From: Bacteroidales bacterium
Lineage (GTDB): Bacteria > Bacteroidota > Bacteroidia > Bacteroidales > GWA2-32-17
Length of the DNA: 43,916 nucleotides
Assembly: GCA_026417155.1 (NCBI GenBank)
Contig: JAOADU010000067.1
Span: 1-43,916, forward strand
Direction of reading: 5' to 3'
In this document: piece by piece, positions 33,437 through 40,972 of the stretch
How the letters are laid out: every line of letters begins with the position of its first letter
Numbering within the stretch: the stretch's first letter is position 1
Notes under the pieces: model-generated
What the model was told of the DNA's origin: nothing
The model's input: the letters and a program-made list of their open reading frames with translations, nothing else
The model's database searches: none
Translations under genes and position numbers: made by a program

Positions 33437-36400
33437 ATGCGGATACTCATATTGATTTTTATTTTTCTGTTGCATTCGTTTTTATACAGTAATGCACAGG
33501 TTAATAAAGAGGGTGTTCCGTTAATTACAAATTATTTTCCCAAACAATACAATGCACATAACGAAAATTGGATGAGTGTAGCTAATCGTTATGGTATTTT
33601 GTATTTTGCAAATACCAGCGGTTTGATTTTAGAATATGATGGTAAAAGTTGGAATCATATTCCTACAAAAAAGAAAACCGTAATTTATTCATTAGCATGC
33701 GATACGAATGGTGTAATATATGTTGGATCGCAAGGCGATTTTGGATATGTTTCGGCCAACAAGTTTGGTAAATTGTATTATCAGTCGTTAGCAGAAAATA
33801 TGGTAGATTCGTTTATTTCAAAACAAACGTTCTGGAAAACTTATGTAGGTAAAAATCAGGAAGTATATTTTTGTTCACCTCTTCGGATTTATATATTTAA
33901 ACAAAACAGATTAACATCTGTAAAATTACCAAAAAACAGTTGGCTTTCGTTTTATATAAACAATAGGTTATATGTATCGAATTCTGAAGTTGGATTATTA
34001 GAATTTACAGGAACATCGTTTATTCCTGTAAAAGGTTTTGAAATTTTTAAGGGTTCAGATATTCAAATAATTGACGAGATTAACTCGCACGAATGGTTAG
34101 TTTTTAACGGAGTGAAGTTTTATCAGTACAAAACTTCTCAAAAAAAATGTATAGAAATATCCGAAAAATCGGGAATTTGGGATTATTTGATAAATAATTA
34201 TGCATATTATACTATCAGTCTTCCAAAACTTCATAGAATATGGTCAACAATTAATGGTGGAGTTGTAATTACTTCCCATAAATGGGGAAAAAATTATATT
34301 ATTAATGATAGCCTAGGTTTAACGTCATCGCAAGTTAGCTCAGTGAATTTTTTACCTATTGACGGTACCGTATGGGCAACAACGCTTAATGGAATATCGA
34401 AAATAGAATACCAAAATCCGTTAAAACTTTTTGGACCCAATCAATCACTAAAAGGAAATGTTTACAGTATTAGGAAATTTAAAGATAAACTGTATGTGGC
34501 TACAAGTAATGGTTTATATGTTTTAGAGAAAAATAAATTTAACACATTTTTCAAAAAAGTTAGTTATTTTAAAGATAATATTGTTAATTATTTAGAAGTT
34601 ATTGAAACAGAAAACGGTGAACGATTATGGATATCTTCGCAAAATACATTATTCGAATATGATGGCATTCTTTATAAGCGGTTATTCAATCAGGAAATAA
34701 TTACTGAATACATTTTAAAGTCTAAATATAGAAACAATATTTTTATCGGTACACAAAATGGCTTATATAAATTTGATTTAGACAATAGAAATTTAGAGAA
34801 ATTAGCTAATATCAGTGAATTTATAACATCAATCGTAGAAGATAATAAAGAGAATATTTGGTTTAGTACTTTATCAAATGGAGTTTTTTGTTATTCAAAA
34901 GAAGGGAAATTGTTGCATATAAATGAAAAGAATGGCTTGCCAGTATTAAACGATATTTATTTATTTTATTTGAAAGGTGAAGTTTTATTGTGTACATCAA
35001 AAGGACTTTTTGTGCTCGATAAAAGTAATTATACTATTACAAAATCTACTCACTTAGGTAATTGGATAAATAAATCAACCCGAAATATTATCAGTTGTTA
35101 TAAAGGATACAATAATCAATTGTGGTTAAATATTTCTAATCGGTTATACTTATTAATTCCTCATTATGACAGTTTTAAGGTAGATTCCATAACATTTAAC
35201 CGAATTCCCGAATCAACTATTTATAATGTATATACAGAACCTAGTGGTGTAACATGGATTGGAACAAATGAAGGTTTATTTTCGTACGACCCAAAATTCA
35301 ACTATCCCAAATCGACCTATTATTGTTTAATTAGAAATATACGATTAAGTTATAACGATTCGGTAATATTTTATGGGACTTACTTTAACCCAGAAACTAA
35401 AATATCGTATTTGCAAGAAAAGTCAACTCAGAAATTTATGCTCGATTACAAGTACAATGCTCTTACGTTTATGTTTGCTGCACCTTTTTATCATGAAGAG
35501 CAAAAAACAATGTTTTCGTATATATTAGAAGGCTTTGACGATCATTGGTCAAGTTGGACTACCGAGAATAAAGCGATATATACCAATATTCCCGAAGGAA
35601 AATATACTTTTAAAGTTAAGGCTCGTAATATATACAATCAAGAAAGTCAAATAGCTTCTTTTAGTTTTGAAATATTGCCACCTTGGTATCGTACTATTTG
35701 GGCATATATTGGATATTTTTTAACAACAATAGTTTTGTTTATTGTAACAATAAAATTATATACCCGAAAACTCGAAGCCGATAAAAAACGATTGGAAAAG
35801 ATTGTTGAAGAACGTACTGCCGAAATTGTTAAACAAAAAAATGAAATAGAAGAAAAGAATAAGGTTATAGAAGAAAAGAATAAAGATATTACTGATAGCA
35901 TTTATTATGCAAAGCGAATTCAAGAGGCAATTTTACCACCCAAAGATAATTTTGGCATTGTAGGCGTTGAAATGTTTGTTTATTATAAACCTAAAGATAT
36001 TGTTTCGGGCGATTTTTATTTTATCAGAAACATAGAACGTTCGCATGTGCTGGTAGTTGCTGCTGCCGATTGCACGGGTCATGGTGTGCCAGGAGCATTT
36101 ATGAGTATGCTGGGAGCAAGTTTGCTGAATGAATTAATAACACGTACCGACATCAATCATACAGATGTTGTATTAAATGAGTTGCGTTCGGCAGTTATCA
36201 AGTCGCTTAATCAAGAAGGCAAAGATGTTGAAACAAAAGATGGAATGGACATTGCTTTAATTGCGTATAATTATAAAGAAAAAAAACTTGAATTTTCAGG
36301 CGCAAACAATCCGATGTATTTAGTTCGTAACAATGAGCTTATTGAATATAAGGCCGATAAAATGCCTGTTGGCTTATACGAACGCAGGCAAGAGCCTTTT

Positions 36401-36649
36401 ACACGAACCGAAATTGAAATTATGAACAACGATATAGTGTATTTATTTTCCGATGGTTTTGCCGATCAATTTGGTGGAGAGCAAGGAAAAAAATATATGT
36501 ATAAACGCTTTAAAGAATTTTTGCTTTCAATTCATCATTTACCTATGAATGAGCAAGAAGACTTAATAGATAAAGAAGCTTTAAATTGGCGTGGTAATAT
36601 AGAGCAAATAGATGATCATTTAGTTATTGGAATTCGCTTTGTGTTTTAA
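33437..36649 (+). CDS. Two-component-regulator-propeller / Y_Y_Y sensor with SpoIIE-type PP2C phosphatase
   Basis: Using the ATG at 33437 gives 1070 residues and a clean signal peptide (MRILILIFIFLLHSFLYSNAQ). Residues ~30-660 are beta-propeller blades like those of hybrid two-component sensors (NTSGLILEYDGKSWNHI, GSQGDFGYV, LWISSQNTLFEYDG, TWIGTNEGLFSYD). A Y_Y_Y domain follows (about 675-745: YSILEGFDDHWSSW...GKYTFKVKARN). Then come one membrane helix (about 752-773), a coiled coil rich in EEKNK (about 775-830) and a SpoIIE/PP2C domain (YYKPKDIVSGDFYF, AAADCTGHGVPGAFMSMLG, DGMDIALIAYN, DIVYLFSDGFADQFGG). It should sense a periplasmic cue and dephosphorylate a cytoplasmic Ser/Thr protein, classically a STAS anti-sigma antagonist. 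No such partner is in the window. It overlaps the convergent HD gene by 4 bases. Confidence 0.9.
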   Translation: MRILILIFIFLLHSFLYSNAQVNKEGVPLITNYFPKQYNAHNENWMSVANRYGILYFANTSGLILEYDGKSWNHIPTKKKTVIYSLACDTNGVIYVGSQGDFGYVSANKFGKLYYQSLAENMVDSFISKQTFWKTYVGKNQEVYFCSPLRIYIFKQNRLTSVKLPKNSWLSFYINNRLYVSNSEVGLLEFTGTSFIPVKGFEIFKGSDIQIIDEINSHEWLVFNGVKFYQYKTSQKKCIEISEKSGIWDYLINNYAYYTISLPKLHRIWSTINGGVVITSHKWGKNYIINDSLGLTSSQVSSVNFLPIDGTVWATTLNGISKIEYQNPLKLFGPNQSLKGNVYSIRKFKDKLYVATSNGLYVLEKNKFNTFFKKVSYFKDNIVNYLEVIETENGERLWISSQNTLFEYDGILYKRLFNQEIITEYILKSKYRNNIFIGTQNGLYKFDLDNRNLEKLANISEFITSIVEDNKENIWFSTLSNGVFCYSKEGKLLHINEKNGLPVLNDIYLFYLKGEVLLCTSKGLFVLDKSNYTITKSTHLGNWINKSTRNIISCYKGYNNQLWLNISNRLYLLIPHYDSFKVDSITFNRIPESTIYNVYTEPSGVTWIGTNEGLFSYDPKFNYPKSTYYCLIRNIRLSYNDSVIFYGTYFNPETKISYLQEKSTQKFMLDYKYNALTFMFAAPFYHEEQKTMFSYILEGFDDHWSSWTTENKAIYTNIPEGKYTFKVKARNIYNQESQIASFSFEILPPWYRTIWAYIGYFLTTIVLFIVTIKLYTRKLEADKKRLEKIVEERTAEIVKQKNEIEEKNKVIEEKNKDITDSIYYAKRIQEAILPPKDNFGIVGVEMFVYYKPKDIVSGDFYFIRNIERSHVLVVAAADCTGHGVPGAFMSMLGASLLNELITRTDINHTDVVLNELRSAVIKSLNQEGKDVETKDGMDIALIAYNYKEKKLEFSGANNPMYLVRNNELIEYKADKMPVGLYERRQEPFTRTEIEIMNNDIVYLFSDGFADQFGGEQGKKYMYKRFKEFLLSIHHLPMNEQEDLIDKEALNWRGNIEQIDDHLVIGIRFVF

Positions 36650-38688
36650 TCGTTTGGATATGAAATACGTATATGGTAAATATTTTTTAGTCTTTTCTTT
36701 AAAATATCTTTTATAATGCTTAATTCTTTTAATGTTAAAGGTGCAAGGTCTAACTGATGTTCATTTAATTTTTGCTGTATTATTGAGTCAATCATTTTTT
36801 GTAAACTTTCTTCGGTAATTTCTTTCAAACTTCTCGATGCTGCTTCAACAGCATCAACAATCATTACCACAGCTGTTTCTTTTGTAGTGGGAGGAGTTCC
36901 TTTGTAGCGAAACATTTCTTCATTTATTGGTTCATTGGGATGTTCTTGTTTGTAAGTTTTGTAAAAATATTGCATGATACTGGTTCCGTGATGCGATTCA
37001 ATAAATTCTATAATCGGCTTAGGCAGTTTATATTTTTTGGCTAATTGTATTCCATAATTTACATGACCAGAAATAATTTCTACACTTTTATCAATTTGTA
37101 AATCTTTATGAGGATTGGGCATGTGGTGTTGATTTTCGATAAAATAATGAGGTAGTTCAATTTTACCTATGTCGTGAAATAAAGCACCAACTCGAGCTAA
37201 AAGAGAATTGCCGCCAATCTTTTGAATTATCTCTTCCGATAGGTTCGCAACTTGTAAAGAATGTTGAAAAGTACCAGGTGCTTTTTCGGAAAGAAGTTTT
37301 AAAATCGGATGATTGATATCGGATAATTCCATAAGAGTTACATCCGATAAAAAGCCAAATAATTTTTCGAAAATATAAATTAACGGATAAGCCGATAAAA
37401 CCATCAGGGCATTTATAGCAAACCACGTAAAATTACTCCATTCTATTTCTTTTATATTTTCTGTCTGAACTATTGAAATTCCAAAATAAATTACACTATA
37501 TGTAATAAAGATAAATAACGCTGCTAAAAACAATTGTACTCTGCGTCGTACGTTTATTAACACAAATACCGAAATCGTACCAGCCATGTATTGCATGAAC
37601 ATAAATTCGAAACTATTGGGTAAAAAGTATGAAATAATAAGTATGGTTATAGTATGCACAAATAATGCTAGTCGCGAATCGTAAAATGACCGAATTATTA
37701 TAGGCATTAATGCAAAAGGAATTAAATAAATGCTTTTGCTATCCCAATCATATACTTTTTGAGCAATGAGCACAAATAAAATAATAAGCGATAAGATGAA
37801 AGAGGTTTTGGTAAAATGAGATAAAATTTCTTGACGAAAATGGTATAAAAACAAAAATACCATTAGCAGCCCTAATGCTATGGTTAAAAATTGTCCGATG
37901 AGTAAAAATGGGTTATATGAAGTTTTAACAATTTCTAAGCGTAACGATTCAAGAATTAAATATTTTTCTGAAGTGATAATTTCGCCTTTTGAAATAATTG
38001 TTTCTCCTTTTTGAATTAAGCCTTTAGTAATAGGAATGTCGTTTAACAATTGTTGTTTAACTTGTTCGCTAAGTTTTTTATCAATAAATATGTTAGGTTT
38101 AAAATAATCATGGATGTTTTTCATAATTTTAGTAGCATCGGGTAAAATTTGGGAAATTTTTTCAATAAAATACTTTTCAGCTTCTTTGGGTAATAAAAAA
38201 TTTGTGTGAAAATATTCATCCAGCAAGGAATCGGATTGTACATAAAACAAAGAAAATTTGCTTTTGTTTGTCAATATTGAATCGGTAGCATCAATTATTC
38301 CGTATTGCTGATATATATGAGTTAATAAGGCAGAGCTTTCGTTCCATAAAATAGCTTTTATTGTATCGGCAATATTGGCATTATATATGTCTTTTTTTAA
38401 ACTATTTAAAGAATTTTCAAATACTTGTTTATTTTTACTTGCGTAAACAGGAACATGTTGAAGCACACTATCTTTTTCTTCCTGATATAATTTAGGATCT
38501 TTTAGTATTGGAAAATCAAAGGGAGCAACTAAATCTTCGTAAAGCCAAGGTTTCCCTTTTTGATATTCGTATTGAAACTTAGTTTGATGTGGTATAATTA
38601 ATAAAATCAAGAATGTACTAATGATGAACAATAACAGAGTAATGAAGTGTTTGTAATTTTCGAGTAAAAACGAAATAAATTTTTTCAT
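36646..38688 (-). CDS. 7TM-HD phosphodiesterase, PgpH-like (c-di-AMP hydrolase family)
   Basis: This 680-residue membrane protein has one N-terminal helix (about 15-32), a large extracytoplasmic 7TMR-HDED domain (about 40-255), about seven membrane helices (about 262-450) and a C-terminal HD domain. The HD domain has TFQHSLQVANLSEEI, ARVGALFHDIGKIELPHYFIENQ and ISGHVNYGIQLAKKYKLP, covering the metal-binding His/Asp residues. Length and layout match PgpH of Firmicutes, which degrades cyclic di-AMP; the substrate here is by homology. It has a putative minus-strand promoter at 38711-38718. Confidence 0.87.
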   Translation of the reverse strand: MKKFISFLLENYKHFITLLLFIISTFLILLIIPHQTKFQYEYQKGKPWLYEDLVAPFDFPILKDPKLYQEEKDSVLQHVPVYASKNKQVFENSLNSLKKDIYNANIADTIKAILWNESSALLTHIYQQYGIIDATDSILTNKSKFSLFYVQSDSLLDEYFHTNFLLPKEAEKYFIEKISQILPDATKIMKNIHDYFKPNIFIDKKLSEQVKQQLLNDIPITKGLIQKGETIISKGEIITSEKYLILESLRLEIVKTSYNPFLLIGQFLTIALGLLMVFLFLYHFRQEILSHFTKTSFILSLIILFVLIAQKVYDWDSKSIYLIPFALMPIIIRSFYDSRLALFVHTITILIISYFLPNSFEFMFMQYMAGTISVFVLINVRRRVQLFLAALFIFITYSVIYFGISIVQTENIKEIEWSNFTWFAINALMVLSAYPLIYIFEKLFGFLSDVTLMELSDINHPILKLLSEKAPGTFQHSLQVANLSEEIIQKIGGNSLLARVGALFHDIGKIELPHYFIENQHHMPNPHKDLQIDKSVEIISGHVNYGIQLAKKYKLPKPIIEFIESHHGTSIMQYFYKTYKQEHPNEPINEEMFRYKGTPPTTKETAVVMIVDAVEAASRSLKEITEESLQKMIDSIIQQKLNEHQLDLAPLTLKELSIIKDILKKRLKNIYHIRISYPND

Positions 38689-38710
38689 ATAATTTTATGT
38701 TCAATTGCTG

Positions 38711-38718
38711 CAAAGTTA
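38711..38718 (-). promoter_or_regulatory. Promoter -7 box of the PgpH-like gene
   Basis: Minus-strand TAACTTTG is a perfect TAnnTTTG, 22 bases before the start codon. No clear -33 TTG is seen. Confidence 0.5.
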
Positions 38719-38745
38719 ATTGTTATCGAATAAAAAATGTATGAT

Positions 38746-40800
38746 TTAGTTTGCTTTTCTTTTATGAAATTCTTCCATACCTTTATCAAGAAACTGAATA
38801 AAGTTATCGACATTTAAGTCGTATGCTTTAGGTTCAACAAGTAATTCACCATTTTCATCTAATAGAACATAATAAGGTTGAGCATTTACTTTAAAACGAG
38901 AAATTTGGAAGTCGGCATATTTTTTACCTATAGATTTTTTAATTTTTCCATCAACTTTTGATACAATCCATTCATTTTCTGGAAGTTCAGTTTTATCATC
39001 AACATATAAAGCTACGATGATGAAATTTTCTTTCAGTCGTTTTAATACTTCGGGATGGCTCCATACATTTGCTTCCATTTCACGACAATTAACACATCCA
39101 TGACCTGTAAAGTCAATAAATAACGGTTTATTTTGTTCTTTGGCACATTTTAATGCCTGTTCGTAATCGAAATAACCTTTTAGCCCATGAGGAAGATGTA
39201 AAAATTCGGCATATTTAGGTTTTTCGCAAAGATCTTTGTTGCTTGAAATTGGGTTGCTCGAATAATTATTTTCTCTTACAATATTATTGATGTCAAAATC
39301 TAAAGTGCTTTGCGGTGGTAAATATCCCGACAATGCTTTTAATGGTGCCCCCCACAAGCCGGGTATCATATAAACAACAAATGCAAAAGTAATGATAGCA
39401 AATATTAAACGTGGTACACTGATGTGTTTAACTTCACTATCGTGAGGAAATTTGAGTTTTCCTAACAAATAAAAGCCCATTAAACCAAAAATTACAATCC
39501 AAAAAGCCAAGTATACTTCTCTATCTAAAATTCCCCAATGATATGTTTGATCGGCTACACTTAAAAATTTTAAACCTAAAGCTAATTCTAAAAAACCGAG
39601 CACAACTTTAACAGAATTAAGCCATCCACCCGATTTGGGTAAGTTTTTAAGTAGGGAAGGGAAGAATGCAAAGAATGTAAATGGTAAAGCAAAAGCAAGT
39701 GAAAATCCAAGCATACCTATGATTGGTTCGACTACTTCACCTCCAGCCGATTTTACTAAAATAGCTCCAACAATAGGACCTGTGCACGAAAATGAGACGA
39801 GAACTAAAGTAAAAGCCATGAAAAAAGGACCTAAAACACCACCTTTCTCAGCTTTTTGATCTACTTTGCTAATCATCCACGAGGGAAGTACTAATTCAAA
39901 CATGCCAAAAAATGATGCTGCAAAGACAACAAATATTAAAAAGAAAAATATGTTTGGAAGCCAATGTGTGCTCAAAAAATTAGCAAAATTTGCTCCTAAG
40001 GTAATAGCAACTATTGTCCCAATAATTGTATAAATTAAAATAATACTAATTCCGTAAACTATAGCTTGAAATTTAGCTTTCCTTTTATTATTATCATTAT
40101 GCATAAAAAATGAAACCGTCATAGGTATCATTGGAAATACACAAGGTGTAAGAATTGCAGCAAGGCCTGCTAAAAATGAAAAAATAAATAACCACCATAA
40201 TGAACCCTTACCATTCGATGATTTGGATTCGCTGACTTCATTAATACTTGGTGAAATAATACTTTTTGATATGGAGTCGTTGTTTGCTTGTGAAATGTTG
40301 TTGGAACTATCTTTTTTTAATGCCAACGCACTGTCGTTCGCTTGATTTTTAACAGACTCTGGTTGAAAAGGAATATTAAAATCATATTCTTCCATTACAC
40401 ACATACCATCAAGAAAACAAGCTTGATATTCGATAGAACCCTCAATATTAAAGGGTTGATCAGATTTAATTACGATCGATTGAGAATATGTTGCCTCTTT
40501 TTCAAAATACGACCGTTCGCTTTCCATAATTTCATCATATTCAGTTTTCGCTTTAGGTGATTCTTGTATTTTGCCTTTTAGTGAATATTTTTCGTTTTTC
40601 TTAAAGTTGAATATTAATGGATTTAATTTATCGTTGATTGAATAAAAATGCCAATCTTTATCAGGTTTTGCTTTAAATAATAGAGTATATTCATTATCGG
40701 ATTTCTTTACAACTTCGATGTTCCAATTAATTCGTTGTTTGATTTGACCATACGAATAAAAATACACCAACAACCCTAATAAAAAAATAAAAGTTTTCAT
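38746..40800 (-). CDS. dsbD: Thiol:disulfide interchange protein DsbD
   Basis: The start at 40800 (MKTFIFLLGLLVYFYSYGQ, a signal peptide) gives 684 residues; a Met nine codons upstream is in frame but spoils the signal peptide. The N-terminal periplasmic domain (about 20-150) contains CFLDGMCVMEE, with a cysteine pair similar to DsbD-alpha. The membrane domain has eight helices (about 200-480) with TPCVFPMIPMTVSFF and SFSCTGPIVGAILV holding the two transmembrane cysteines. The C-terminal thioredoxin-like domain has FTGHGCVNCREMEANVW, active site CVNC. DsbD carries electrons from cytoplasmic thioredoxin to periplasmic partners for disulfide isomerisation and cytochrome maturation. It is a single-gene unit. 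Confidence 0.94.
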   Translation of the reverse strand: MKTFIFLLGLLVYFYSYGQIKQRINWNIEVVKKSDNEYTLLFKAKPDKDWHFYSINDKLNPLIFNFKKNEKYSLKGKIQESPKAKTEYDEIMESERSYFEKEATYSQSIVIKSDQPFNIEGSIEYQACFLDGMCVMEEYDFNIPFQPESVKNQANDSALALKKDSSNNISQANNDSISKSIISPSINEVSESKSSNGKGSLWWLFIFSFLAGLAAILTPCVFPMIPMTVSFFMHNDNNKRKAKFQAIVYGISIILIYTIIGTIVAITLGANFANFLSTHWLPNIFFFLIFVVFAASFFGMFELVLPSWMISKVDQKAEKGGVLGPFFMAFTLVLVSFSCTGPIVGAILVKSAGGEVVEPIIGMLGFSLAFALPFTFFAFFPSLLKNLPKSGGWLNSVKVVLGFLELALGLKFLSVADQTYHWGILDREVYLAFWIVIFGLMGFYLLGKLKFPHDSEVKHISVPRLIFAIITFAFVVYMIPGLWGAPLKALSGYLPPQSTLDFDINNIVRENNYSSNPISSNKDLCEKPKYAEFLHLPHGLKGYFDYEQALKCAKEQNKPLFIDFTGHGCVNCREMEANVWSHPEVLKRLKENFIIVALYVDDKTELPENEWIVSKVDGKIKKSIGKKYADFQISRFKVNAQPYYVLLDENGELLVEPKAYDLNVDNFIQFLDKGMEEFHKRKAN

Positions 40801-40824
40801 AATTATTTTGTAAGCTAAAACATG

Positions 40825-40832
40825 CAAATATA
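40825..40832 (-). promoter_or_regulatory. Promoter -7 box of dsbD
   Basis: Minus-strand TATATTTG is a perfect TAnnTTTG, 24 bases before the start codon used here and upstream of the alternative start. Confidence 0.5.
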
Positions 40833-40941
40833 TGCATATTTTAAATTATGTAGAAACTTAATAACTTAAAGTATTTTAATGAATTTTTGAACATTCGATT
40901 AAATACATTTAAAAAAATTTTTTTTCTTTAAAAAATAGATT

Positions 40942-40949
40942 TATATTTG
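40942..40949 (+). promoter_or_regulatory. Promoter -7 box of the right-end adhesin gene
   Basis: TATATTTG is a perfect TAnnTTTG, 23 bases before the ATG at 40973. The preceding DNA is almost pure A and T, with no recognisable -33 TTG. Confidence 0.5.
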
Positions 40950-40972
40950 CTCTGAATAAAATTTTATTGTAT

